Position numbers and translations under genes: made by a program. Shown here piece after piece: positions 1 through 6,972 of a DNA stretch of 22,333 bases. The DNA is taken from assembly GCA_040255345.1 (NCBI GenBank), contig JBDZUV010000048.1, positions 1 to 22,333 of the forward strand, given 5' to 3'. The stretch's first letter is position 1; the number at the start of each line of letters is the position of its first letter. The DNA comes from JAFDWI01 sp040255345 (GTDB taxonomy: Bacteria; Actinomycetota; Acidimicrobiia; Acidimicrobiales; Iamiaceae). The notes below the pieces were generated by a model. The model was not told the DNA's origin, made no database searches, and saw only the letters and a program-made list of their open reading frames with translations.

Positions 1-426
1 CGCGCGCTGGTGGCCGACCACGCAGATCGCCTCGGAGCCGACGTGCGAGCTCGATTCGCCCGAGCCGCGGAGCTCACCGATGCCCATGTCGACGCGGTGC
101 GGCGTCGACGCGTGAGTTGGCAGGACGAACTGGCCACGACGCTGGCCGGTGTCGACGCGCTCGTGCTGTGTGGCCTGCCGTCGTTTCCGCCGCTGTTGCA
201 CGACGTCGACCCTGCATCGAACGTCGCGGCGGTCGCGGTGAGCTTCGCCGGGTTCCCTGCGCTCTGCCTGCCCGTACCGACTCTGGACGGCCCGCCGACC
301 GTGGTGGGGACGCCTCATCCGGCGTCGCTCCAAGTGGTCGGCCCACCGGAATCCGAAGAGCTGCTCGTGGGCATCGGTGCCGTGCTCGGGGCTGCGCTCG
401 CCGCGGTGGGGGACTCCACGTGGTGA
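1..426 (+). CDS. Amidase signature family protein, C-terminal part (5' truncated by window)
   Basis: The reading frame is open from the first base, so the gene begins outside the window; only about 141 residues are visible. The pattern is that of the C-terminal end of amidase signature (GatA/AtzF-like) hydrolases: a helical stretch with an RRRVSWQDEL-like segment, then DALVLCGLPSFPP (the usual 'DALL.PT.P..PP' strand), a segment in the position of the common 'N..G.PA.SLPV' motif (here SNVAAVAVSFAGFPALCLPVP), and the closing LQVVGPPESEELLVGIGAVL, which matches the typical 'LQLVGP..SE..LL' end. The Ser-Ser-Lys catalytic core would lie upstream and cannot be checked, so substrate is unknown. No terminator is evident; the next gene starts 78 bp later behind its own promoter, so it is probably a separate unit. 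Confidence 0.75.
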   Translation, partial: RALVADHADRLGADVRARFARAAELTDAHVDAVRRRRVSWQDELATTLAGVDALVLCGLPSFPPLLHDVDPASNVAAVAVSFAGFPALCLPVPTLDGPPTVVGTPHPASLQVVGPPESEELLVGIGAVLGAALAAVGDSTW

Positions 427-479
427 CCCGTGGCGACTTCGCCACTCGTTCGATTCCTGTGTCGATGACGTGTGGAATG

Positions 480-495
480 ATACCCCGAGGGGTAT
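480..495. promoter_or_regulatory. CsoR/CstR-type operator palindrome
   Basis: ATACCCCGAGGGGTAT is a perfect 7-2-7 palindrome. The TACCCC...GGGGTA form is the type bound by CsoR-family repressors, including the persulfide sensor CstR (established knowledge). It lies directly before a thioredoxin gene whose operon also encodes a CsoR/CstR-like protein. Its last three bases are the first three of the -10 hexamer, so binding should block RNA polymerase. Autoregulation of the 505-2813 operon is the inference. Confidence 0.75.
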
Positions 496-498
496 GCT
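493..498 (+). promoter_or_regulatory. -10 box of a leaderless promoter for the thioredoxin gene
   Basis: TATGCT is followed by six bases (GGACCC) and then ATG at 505, so transcription would start at or next to the start codon. No convincing -35 hexamer is seen around 470-475. The same TANNNT-N6..8-RTG layout recurs before several other genes in this window. Confidence 0.55.
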
Positions 499-504
499 GG
501 ACCC

Positions 505-903
505 ATGGCCACCCAAACGATCACCGACGACACGTTCGCATCCACCGTCTCCGACAACGATATCGTCCTGCTCGACTTCTGGGCGTCGTGGTGCGGACCG
601 TGCCGGGCGTTCGCACCGGTGTTCGAGGAGTCCTCGAAGACCCATCCCCACATCGTGTTCGGCAAGGTCGACACCGAGGCCGAGCCCGTGCTCGCCGCCC
701 AGTTCGGCATCCAGTCGATCCCGACGCTCATGGCGTTCAGAGAAGGGGTTCTCGTGTTCTCCCAGCCCGGGGCGCTGCCCGGGGAGACCCTCGAGAAGGT
801 CATCGAGGCGGTCGAGGAGCTCGACATGGACGAGGTCCGTGCCCAGATCGCCGAGCACCAGCACGGGCACGCCCAGGAGCTCGAGTCCGAGCCGCACGCA
901 TGA
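505..903 (+). CDS. Thioredoxin family protein
   Basis: A 132-residue cytoplasmic thioredoxin with the canonical WCGPC redox motif (Cys30, Cys33) after the LLDFWASW strand, a cis-Pro loop QSIPTL (about residues 70-75), and a short His/Glu-rich C-terminal extension (about residues 108-132) beyond the usual ~105-residue fold. No signal peptide. The ATG start fits a -10 box six bases upstream, so the mRNA is probably leaderless. It is the first gene of an operon with a CsoR/CstR-like repressor (4-bp ATGA overlap), a small Cys-rich protein and a CstB-like persulfide dioxygenase. That context suggests a role in reducing persulfides or protein disulfides during sulfide or reactive-sulfur stress (inference), under control of the palindrome at 480-495. 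Confidence 0.93.
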   Translation: MATQTITDDTFASTVSDNDIVLLDFWASWCGPCRAFAPVFEESSKTHPHIVFGKVDTEAEPVLAAQFGIQSIPTLMAFREGVLVFSQPGALPGETLEKVIEAVEELDMDEVRAQIAEHQHGHAQELESEPHA

Positions 904-1175
904 CCGACGCCACCGATGATGACCGTCGCCGGGTCGTGAACCGACTGCGGCGTGCCCGCGGGCAGCTCGACGCCGTCATCGACGCGGTCGAATCCGAGCG
1001 ACCGTGCCGTGACGTGATCACCCAGCTCGCCGCCGTGTCGAGTGCGCTGGACCGGGCCGGCTACACGATCATCGCCGGCGCCATGAAAGGTTGCGTCGCC
1101 GACGCCGACGGCATCAATCGCGCAGAAGGCCTCACCAGCGACGAGTTGGAGAAGCTCTTCCTGTCGTTGTCGTGA
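900..1175 (+). CDS. CsoR/CstR-family repressor, His-less (persulfide-sensor-like)
   Basis: A 91-residue all-helical protein of the CsoR/RcnR/FrmR/CstR (DUF156) family, with the typical start NRLRRARGQLDAV and a PCRDVITQLAAV helix. Cu(I)-sensing CsoR uses Cys36-His61-Cys65 (M. tuberculosis numbering). Here Cys36 and Cys65 are present at the same numbers, but position 61 is Ala (GAMKGC). Loss of the His with retention of both Cys is the known signature of CstR, which senses persulfides through an interprotein di- or trisulfide. The ATG at 900 overlaps the thioredoxin stop (ATGA), so the two are translationally coupled. The matching palindromic operator lies at 480-495 and a CstB-like enzyme follows, which supports persulfide sensing over copper sensing (inference). 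Confidence 0.88.
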   Translation: MTDATDDDRRRVVNRLRRARGQLDAVIDAVESERPCRDVITQLAAVSSALDRAGYTIIAGAMKGCVADADGINRAEGLTSDELEKLFLSLS

Positions 1176-1232
1176 CCAGAACGCCCGCGCCGACCGGCTC
1201 GGGCATCCAGACCGAACACACCGGACGTTCCC

Positions 1233-1400
1233 ATGTGCAGACCCGTGAAGTGCCGAACCTGTGGCAAGACGACCTGGGAGGGATGTGGTGACCACGTCGA
1301 TGAGGTGCGCGCCGGCGTCGCCCCCGAAGACTGGTGTGAAGGACACCCCTCCACCGAGCCGGAGGGCGGACGCTGGTCACGCCGGTTCACGCAACGCTGA
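1233..1400 (+). CDS. Small Cys-rich protein (CGKTTW type), 55 residues
   Basis: An open frame ATG 1233 to TGA 1398-1400 encodes 55 residues beginning MCRPVKCRTCGKTTWEGCGD. Cysteines fall at positions 2, 7, 10, 18 and 35, with His21 and His38; the CRTCGK part looks like a half zinc ribbon. From memory, small actinobacterial proteins with a very similar CxxCGKTTWxGCGxHVDxV core are common and uncharacterised. It sits 57 bp after the CstR-like gene and 9 bp before the CstB-like gene, in the same direction, so it is probably part of the persulfide operon. The Cys pattern would suit metal binding or persulfide handling, but no function is established. The conserved-looking core argues against a chance frame. 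Confidence 0.72.
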   Translation: MCRPVKCRTCGKTTWEGCGDHVDEVRAGVAPEDWCEGHPSTEPEGGRWSRRFTQR

Positions 1401-1409
1401 GGGTTCCAC

Positions 1410-2813
1410 GTGTTCTTCCGCCAGTACGACCTCGCCTGCCTCTCGCTGTACAGCTACCTGATCGGTGACCGCGGGTCGGGCCGGGCCGTCGTGGTCGACC
1501 CCCAACGGGACATCGACGTCTACCTGGCGGACGCCGCGACCGAAGGCCTGCGGATCGAACGGGTCATCGAGACGCACTTCCACGCCGATTTCGTGTCGGG
1601 ACATCTCGAGATGGCCGACGCGACCGGTGCGGTGATCTCCTATGGCCCTGGCGCACAGGCCGACTTCGCCATCGAGAACCTCGCCGACGGCCAGGTCATG
1701 AGCCTCGGCACGGTGGAGCTGGAGTTCCTGCACACGCCCGGTCACACCCCCGAGTCGATCTCGATCGTGGTGCGCGAACGACCCGGAGCCGAGCCGTCGG
1801 CGGTGTTGACGGGCGACGCCCTGTTCATCGGCGACGTCGGCAGACCCGATCTGTTGACCTCGGTCGGTCACCGCGCGGACGACCTGGCCCGCATGTTGTA
1901 CGCGTCGTTGCACGACAAGCTGCTGATGCTGCCGGACGACACGGGGGTGTATCCCGCGCACGGCGCCGGGTCGGCCTGTGGCAGACACCTGTCGACGGCG
2001 GCCTCCTCCACGATCGGTGAGCAGCGTGCCACCAACTACGCCCTGGCCGACATCGACGTCGACACCTTCGTCGAGCTGATCACCGCGGGCCAGAGCGTCG
2101 CGCCGTTGTATTTCGCGTTCGCCGCCGACGAGAACCGTCGCGAACGCGACCGTTTCGAGACCGACGAACCGGTGCCCGCGGTCGGCCTCGCCGACGCAGT
2201 CGCCTCGGCTCGTCACGGCGCCGTGCTGGTCGACACCCGATCGCCGGAGTCGTTCGCGTCGGGGCATCTCCGCGGCTCGGTCAACGTCGGGCTCGACGGT
2301 CGCTTCGCCGAGTACGCCGGCAACGTCATCCGGGCCGGGCAGCCTCTCGTCGTGCTGGGGGATCCCGGCCGGGCGGCCGAGGCGCGGGTCCGTCTCGCCC
2401 GGATCGGCTTCGACCGGGTCGTGGGCGTGGTCGACGACGTGGAGTCTGCGCTCGTCGCCGAACCCGGCTACGCCGAGTCGGCCGTACGGCTCACCGCACA
2501 CGACCTCGCCGCATGGTTGGCCGACGAACCCGGCCTGCAGGTCGTCGACGTGCGTGGACCGGGTGAGATCGATGCGACCGGCACGCTGCCCGGAGCGGTG
2601 GCGGTGCCCCTGCCCTCGTTGCTCGACACGATCGAGGCGACCGCGGACGCCGTGGTGCGCCTCGACCCCGGGGCGACCACGGTCGTGTACTGCGCCGGTG
2701 GCTATCGCTCGTCGATCGCCGCGTCGGCGATGCGTGCCCATGGGTTCTCCCAGGTCGTCGACCTCATCGGTGGCCACGACGCCTGGGAACTCGCAACCGG
2801 CAGCACCGCCTGA
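1410..2813 (+). CDS. CstB-like persulfide dioxygenase with two rhodanese domains
   Basis: A 467-residue three-domain protein. Residues about 1-245 are a metallo-beta-lactamase-fold persulfide dioxygenase (ETHE1/CstB type): HFHADFVSGH supplies His56, His58, Asp60 and His65; then HTPGHT with His112, GDALFIGDVGRPDL with Asp136, and HGAGSACG with His184 and Cys190. Residues about 260-350 form a first rhodanese domain whose active loop reads VVLGDPGRAAEA and lacks the catalytic Cys. Residues about 362-467 form an active-looking rhodanese with Cys428 in YCAGGYRSS. This dioxygenase/pseudo-rhodanese/rhodanese order matches S. aureus CstB, which turns low-molecular-weight persulfides into thiosulfate and thiol. 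The GTG start is preceded by a GAGGG-like ribosome site and gives the family's usual FRQ-type N-terminus. It is the last gene of the CstR-like operon. Confidence 0.9.
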   Translation: MFFRQYDLACLSLYSYLIGDRGSGRAVVVDPQRDIDVYLADAATEGLRIERVIETHFHADFVSGHLEMADATGAVISYGPGAQADFAIENLADGQVMSLGTVELEFLHTPGHTPESISIVVRERPGAEPSAVLTGDALFIGDVGRPDLLTSVGHRADDLARMLYASLHDKLLMLPDDTGVYPAHGAGSACGRHLSTAASSTIGEQRATNYALADIDVDTFVELITAGQSVAPLYFAFAADENRRERDRFETDEPVPAVGLADAVASARHGAVLVDTRSPESFASGHLRGSVNVGLDGRFAEYAGNVIRAGQPLVVLGDPGRAAEARVRLARIGFDRVVGVVDDVESALVAEPGYAESAVRLTAHDLAAWLADEPGLQVVDVRGPGEIDATGTLPGAVAVPLPSLLDTIEATADAVVRLDPGATTVVYCAGGYRSSIAASAMRAHGFSQVVDLIGGHDAWELATGSTA

Positions 2814-2823
2814 CCGGGCCGGG

Positions 2824-2829
2824 TACGCT
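2824..2829 (+). promoter_or_regulatory. Probable -10 box of leaderless promoter for the 2836 gene
   Basis: TACGCT is followed by six bases and then GTG at 2836. It lies only 10 bp after the CstB-like stop codon and would give the downstream pair a promoter independent of the persulfide operon. No clear -35 was found. Confidence 0.45.
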
Positions 2830-2835
2830 CACGCC

Positions 2836-3855
2836 GTGCGCATGCGCCTGGAGCCCGTCGACGATTTCCTGCACGAACCCGAGGCGTCGGAGAACTACAA
2901 CGAGAGCCGCTACTACAACTTCTTCGACCGACCCACCGGCTTCGGTGGTTGGGTGCGCCTCGGCAACCGGGTGCACGAGGGCTACGCGGAACTCTCGGTG
3001 TGTCTGTACCTGCCCGACGGGCGGGTCGGCTTCATCTACGACCGTCCGAAGATCACCAGCAACGCTGCGCATGACGCCGGTGGGCTGGCCTTCGAGGTGG
3101 TCGAACCGTTCGTGACCCATCGGATCGCCTTCGACGGCAGGGTGTGCGTGCTCCACGAACCCCGCGAGATGGCCGAACCGCGTGAGGCGTTCGCGAACAA
3201 CCCGTTTGCGCCGTGCACGATCGCCTTGCGCCTCGATGCGGTCGGCCCCATCCACGGTGGCGAACCCGTCTCCGACGACGGCGCACGAATCGACGGCGAC
3301 CCGGCGAAGATGTTCGCCCGGGGCCACACCGAACAGCACATGGCGGTGAGCGGCACGGTGCACGTCGGTGAGGAGCGATTCGAACTCGGCGACGGTCTGG
3401 GCATGCGGGACCACTCCTGGGGGCCGCGCTACTGGCAGAACGTGTGGTTCTACCGGTGGCTCACGGTGAACCTGGGCCCGGAGTTGGGCATGGGCTGCAC
3501 CATCGGCGGCGACGAGGCCGGCACCGTCGGTGCCAGGGGATTCGTGTATGACCGGGTCCGCTACGGCGACGAAAAGATCGCAGTGATCCGTGAAGCCACG
3601 ATCCATTCGGATTACGACGACGAGCTGGTGCCCTCGGCCAACACGCTGGTGGTGGCCACCGACGATCACACCTATGAGCTCAGCGGCCAGATCTGGTCGA
3701 CCATCCCGTTGCGGAATCGCCGTGAGGGCCTGGTCACCCGCATCACCGAAGGAGCGACCCGCTGGTCATGTGACGGGCTCACCGGAACCGGCATGTCCGA
3801 ATACCTCGATCAGATCGTCGATGGCGTCCCGGTCGGCACCCGACACGGTTGGTGA
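2836..3855 (+). CDS. CrtC/AttH-like beta-barrel protein (DUF7064/7065 type), function unknown
   Basis: A 339-residue soluble protein with no signal peptide or membrane segment. It shows the alternating strand pattern and the LGMRDHSWGPRYWQ motif (about residues 191-204) followed by WFYRWLTVNLG, which are typical of the hydroxyneurosporene dehydratase (CrtC)/AttH-like lipocalin-type barrels found beside acyl-CoA, terpenoid or steroid genes in actinobacteria. The RDHSWG segment probably lines the ligand cavity. The GTG at 2836 is chosen because a TACGCT box sits six bases upstream; an ATG at 2842 is the alternative. The stop lies inside the next gene, an aminoglycoside-phosphotransferase-like protein, a pairing that suggests a shared small-molecule pathway (inference). 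No reaction can be assigned. Confidence 0.7.
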   Translation: MRMRLEPVDDFLHEPEASENYNESRYYNFFDRPTGFGGWVRLGNRVHEGYAELSVCLYLPDGRVGFIYDRPKITSNAAHDAGGLAFEVVEPFVTHRIAFDGRVCVLHEPREMAEPREAFANNPFAPCTIALRLDAVGPIHGGEPVSDDGARIDGDPAKMFARGHTEQHMAVSGTVHVGEERFELGDGLGMRDHSWGPRYWQNVWFYRWLTVNLGPELGMGCTIGGDEAGTVGARGFVYDRVRYGDEKIAVIREATIHSDYDDELVPSANTLVVATDDHTYELSGQIWSTIPLRNRREGLVTRITEGATRWSCDGLTGTGMSEYLDQIVDGVPVGTRHGW

Positions 3856-5218
3856 GTTGCTCGGGGCCGCGCTGGCCCCGGTGCTCGGCGAAGACGCCGT
3901 CATCGGGGACCTGCGGCGCCTGAGCGGCGGCGCCTCGAAGGAGACCTGGGCGTTCACCGCCGGGGGAGCGCCGCTGATCCTGCGGCGTGACCCGCCCGGA
4001 CGTCCCGGGGTGCGCGGCGGGATGCGCAACGAAGTCGATGTGCTGCAGGCGTGCCACCGCGCCGGTCTGGCCGTTCCCGCGGTGGTTCTCTACGACGACG
4101 AGGGCCGGCTGGGCACGGCGGGGATCGTGATGCGCGCCGTGCCAGGCGAGGCGATTCCCCGTCGGATCCTGCGCGACGACGCCTTCGCCGGCGCCCGGTC
4201 GGTGCTCACCGGTCAGGTCGCGCGGTTTCTCGCGGGTCTGCACGCGATCGATCCGGCCGAGGTCCCGGGCATCGCCACGACCGACGACCTCGCGAACTAC
4301 CGAGCCGCGTACGACTTCGTCGACGACACCAGCCCCACCTTCGACCGGGCGTTCGCCTGGCTCGACGCCGACCGGCCCGCCGCCCCACGCCACGTGATCG
4401 TCCACGGTGACCTGCGCATGGGCAACGTCATCGTCGACGACGACGGCATGGCGGCGGTCGTCGACTGGGAGCTGATGCACCTGGGTGATCCCGTCGAGGA
4501 CCTCGCATGGTTCTGTGTGAAGGCGTGGCGGTTCGGGTCCACGCTCGGCGCCGGAGGGGTGGGCGAGATCGAGGCGTTCCTCGCCGCGTACGAAGACGCG
4601 TCGGGCTTCCCGGTCGACCGCGCCGCGTTCGATTGGTGGTTGGTCGCCAAGACCCTCACCTGGGGCGTCATCGCGATGGGGCAGGCCCACGCGCACCTGT
4701 CGGGCGTCGTGCGCTCCCACGAACTGGCCGCGATCGGTCGCCGGGTCGCCGAGACCGAGTGGGATCTCGTCGAACTGCTCGCGCCCGACCAAGCCGCCGC
4801 GGTGCCGGCTGCGGCCGCGCCGGTCGCGGTGTCGCCCGACGACCCGCCCGAGCGTGACGACGGGTCGGCGTACCCGAGGCTCGACGGCGACGATGACCCG
4901 GGAATCTGGGGGCGCCCCACCGCCCGGGAACTGCTCGATGCGGTGCAGGAATTCCTGCGCGGCGACCTGCAGGCCCAGACCGAGGGGCGCCTCGGCTACG
5001 ACGCCCGGGTCGCCGCGAACATGTTGGGCATCGTGGCGCGGCAGCTCGCGCTCAGCGACGCGGGCGACGTACCGCACTATGACCGCACCGGCCCGGACGG
5101 GCAGGCGAGTTGGGCGTCGATCGCACGGGTCGTGCACGCGAAGCTCACCGTCGCGAACCCGAGGTACGTGTCGGGCGCCACGCCCGACACACACCGAAAC
5201 CCCGAGATCCGATCCTGA
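3821..5218 (+). CDS. APH-like phosphotransferase fused to a DUF6285-type C-terminal domain
   Basis: A 465-residue protein. Residues about 10-300 are an aminoglycoside phosphotransferase/ACAD10-type kinase fold: a glycine-rich LSGGASKETWAF loop, ILRRD with the ATP-binding strand, catalytic loop HGDLRMGN (His195, Asp197) and metal-binding DWELMHLGDP (Asp215). A low-complexity Ala/Pro/Asp linker (about residues 325-360) leads into residues about 365-450 starting RPTARELLDAVQEFLRGDL, with RVAANMLGIVARQL, which matches the small DUF6285 domain usually encoded as a separate neighbour of such kinases. Here it is fused. The ATG start overlaps the upstream gene by 35 bp; TTG 3857 is the other option. 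Family members are thought to phosphorylate hydroxyacyl-CoA or other alcohols in acyl-CoA breakdown; antibiotic resistance is not implied. Confidence 0.82.
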   Translation: MASRSAPDTVGELLGAALAPVLGEDAVIGDLRRLSGGASKETWAFTAGGAPLILRRDPPGRPGVRGGMRNEVDVLQACHRAGLAVPAVVLYDDEGRLGTAGIVMRAVPGEAIPRRILRDDAFAGARSVLTGQVARFLAGLHAIDPAEVPGIATTDDLANYRAAYDFVDDTSPTFDRAFAWLDADRPAAPRHVIVHGDLRMGNVIVDDDGMAAVVDWELMHLGDPVEDLAWFCVKAWRFGSTLGAGGVGEIEAFLAAYEDASGFPVDRAAFDWWLVAKTLTWGVIAMGQAHAHLSGVVRSHELAAIGRRVAETEWDLVELLAPDQAAAVPAAAAPVAVSPDDPPERDDGSAYPRLDGDDDPGIWGRPTARELLDAVQEFLRGDLQAQTEGRLGYDARVAANMLGIVARQLALSDAGDVPHYDRTGPDGQASWASIARVVHAKLTVANPRYVSGATPDTHRNPEIRS

Positions 5219-5418
5219 ACCCTCGCGTTCCGGCGCGCTTCCCGGGGCGTTCTCGAACTGGGCGCGATGCGCCGGTCGCTTGCGAGATCTGGCGCGATCC
5301 GCCGTTGTGGCGGCCGAGAGCGGCTTGTCGCTGCGGCATCGGCACGAGGTCGCTCCAGATTTCGTGTCGGGTTCTGCTCGATCGATCGGCGGACGAGGGG
5401 ATCGCGCCCGTTGCGCCG

Positions 5419-5424
5419 TAGTTT
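5419..5424 (+). promoter_or_regulatory. Probable -10 box of leaderless promoter for the MFS gene
   Basis: TAGTTT is followed by CACAGG (six bases) and GTG at 5431. The 200 bp before it, back to 5219, carries no recognisable gene, repeat or operator. Confidence 0.45.
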
Positions 5425-5430
5425 CACAGG

Positions 5431-6939
5431 GTGGTCGATGTGCAGCCCGAACGGTCCCAGCCTGCGAGACATCGATCGGTGGTGGGCGGCGAGTCGGGTC
5501 CGGTCGTCGACGGTGAGGGCGACGCCGACCGGGTGAGCGACCGTCGCGGGGCGAGCGACCCGGGCGGTGTCACCGCGGGCCAGGCGGCGGTGTTCGCCGT
5601 CGTGGCGGTGGCCCTGTTGATGTCGACGCTGGACATGACGATCGTCGCGACCGCCCTGGAATCGTTGCAACGCGGGCTGGACACCTCGGTCGCCTGGGCG
5701 GGCTGGACGATCACCGCGTACAGCCTCGGCATGGTGCTGATGCTCCCGTTGTCGGGAAAGCTCACCGAACGGCTCGGTTCCCGTCGGGTGTTCCTCGGCT
5801 CGATCATGGTGTTCACGGCGTCGTCGCTGCTGTGTGGGCTCGCCACCGACATCTACCTGCTGATCGTGTTGCGGTTCGTCCAGGCGCTCGGCGGCGCAGG
5901 GTTCACGCCGTCGGCGACCCGCATCGTGGTGGAGCATTTCGGGCCTTCCCGTGACAAGGCCGTGGGCCTGTTCGGCACGTTGTTCACCTCGGGGGCGATG
6001 ATCGGACCGGTGCTCGGCGGCCTCATCGTGTCGGGGTGGTCGTGGCGGGGCGTGTTCCTGGTGAATGTCCCACTCGGGATCGTGCTCATCCCACTGTGTC
6101 TGCACTTCATTCCAGCCGACCGCCTGCCGGCCCGTGCCGACGGCGCGGTCAGAGGAGGATTCGACCTTCCCGGAGTCGCCTACGCCGGCATCGGCTTGGC
6201 CTCGGCGATGGTCGGTTCGAGCCTGCTCGGAGACGCGCCGTCCCGTTGGATCGCGCTCATCGCGGGGTGCGCGGTGGCGTCGGTGGCCGGGCTGTGGGCT
6301 TTCGCCCGACACATCGAGCGGGCGGACGACCCGCTGATCGCCCCACGCCTGATCTCCGGGAAGGGGTTCGCCGCCGTGAACGTCATCAACGTCCTCTACT
6401 CGGGGGGTGCGATCGGTCTGATGGCCCTCGTGCCGTTGTACGCGACGACCCGGTACGGCATCGACGCGTTCGGGTCGGGGACGTTGCTCGCGGCCCAGGG
6501 AGTCGCCGCGGTCGTGTTGTCGACCCTGGGCGCATTCGCGCTGCGTCGCACCGGTTACCGGTTGCCGTTGTACGTGACCGCCGTGTTCGTGGTGCTGGGC
6601 ATGATCTGTCTGGCCCTGCCGGCCCAGGGGATGTCGCCGTACGCGTGGTTGGCGATGGGTGCCGCGCTCGTCGGCATCGGCCTGGGCGTGGCCAGTCCCG
6701 CGTCGCGGAACGCCGGGTTGCAGCTGCTGCCGGACCAGGCCGCGCCGATCGCCGCGGTACGGACGACCGGTCTGCAGGTCGGTTCGATCGCGACGGTGTC
6801 GGCCGCCACGGCGGTGATCGGGGCCGCGTCGGACCCGGCGGTGGCCCAGGCGTGGGCGTTCGTGGTCTTCGCGGCGTTGACCGTGTGCATCGGGGTGCCC
6901 GCGGTGCGGCGCATCCCCGAGCACCGCGGCTCGTGGTGA
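5431..6939 (+). CDS. MFS transporter, EmrB/QacA (DHA2) drug:H+ antiporter type
   Basis: A 502-residue inner-membrane protein with about 14 predicted hydrophobic helices after a ~45-residue polar N-terminal tail. Family motifs are clear: LDMTIVATAL in the first helix (motif D1), GKLTERLGSRRVF between helices 2 and 3 (motif A), RFVQALGGAGFTPSATRIV (motif B), and SGAMIGPVLGGLIVSGWSWRGVF (motif C, the antiporter signature, followed by the W-W-R-F/VN segment). Its substrate cannot be predicted. The long polar N-terminus depends on the GTG start at 5431, which is supported by a -10 box six bases upstream; a later GTG at 5533 is possible. It is a single gene facing the SHOCT gene, with a hairpin between them. 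Confidence 0.88.
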   Translation: MVDVQPERSQPARHRSVVGGESGPVVDGEGDADRVSDRRGASDPGGVTAGQAAVFAVVAVALLMSTLDMTIVATALESLQRGLDTSVAWAGWTITAYSLGMVLMLPLSGKLTERLGSRRVFLGSIMVFTASSLLCGLATDIYLLIVLRFVQALGGAGFTPSATRIVVEHFGPSRDKAVGLFGTLFTSGAMIGPVLGGLIVSGWSWRGVFLVNVPLGIVLIPLCLHFIPADRLPARADGAVRGGFDLPGVAYAGIGLASAMVGSSLLGDAPSRWIALIAGCAVASVAGLWAFARHIERADDPLIAPRLISGKGFAAVNVINVLYSGGAIGLMALVPLYATTRYGIDAFGSGTLLAAQGVAAVVLSTLGAFALRRTGYRLPLYVTAVFVVLGMICLALPAQGMSPYAWLAMGAALVGIGLGVASPASRNAGLQLLPDQAAPIAAVRTTGLQVGSIATVSAATAVIGAASDPAVAQAWAFVVFAALTVCIGVPAVRRIPEHRGSW

Positions 6940-6944
6940 TGGGT

Positions 6945-6962
6945 CCCGGTCAGCCGACCGGG
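6945..6962. terminator. Hairpin between convergent MFS and SHOCT genes
   Basis: CCCGGTC-AGCC-GACCGGG forms a perfect 7-bp stem with a 4-base loop, 5 bp after the MFS stop and 10 bp before the SHOCT-gene stop. No T-run follows on either strand, so it is a candidate bidirectional terminator or 3'-end stabiliser rather than a textbook intrinsic terminator. Confidence 0.45.
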
Positions 6963-6972
6963 GATCACCCGT

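Noticed and set aside
1377..2777. 466-codon open frame on the minus strand opposite the CstB-like gene
   Set aside because: Shadow frame of a high-GC gene: rich in Arg, Gly, Asp and His with no domain, while the plus strand shows catalytic motifs.
3821..5218. Aminoglycoside resistance gene
   Set aside because: The kinase fold is shared, but the DUF6285 fusion and ACAD10-like context point to metabolism; nothing specific to antibiotic modification is seen. The same applies to 16340-17383.
5219..5430. Small gene or regulatory RNA before the MFS gene
   Set aside because: Several short frames exist, but none has a ribosome site or recognisable residues, and no strong hairpin stands out.
5077..6924. 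615-codon open frame on the minus strand opposite the MFS gene
   Set aside because: Low-complexity Arg/His/Gln/Asp-rich shadow; the plus frame encodes a clear membrane transporter.
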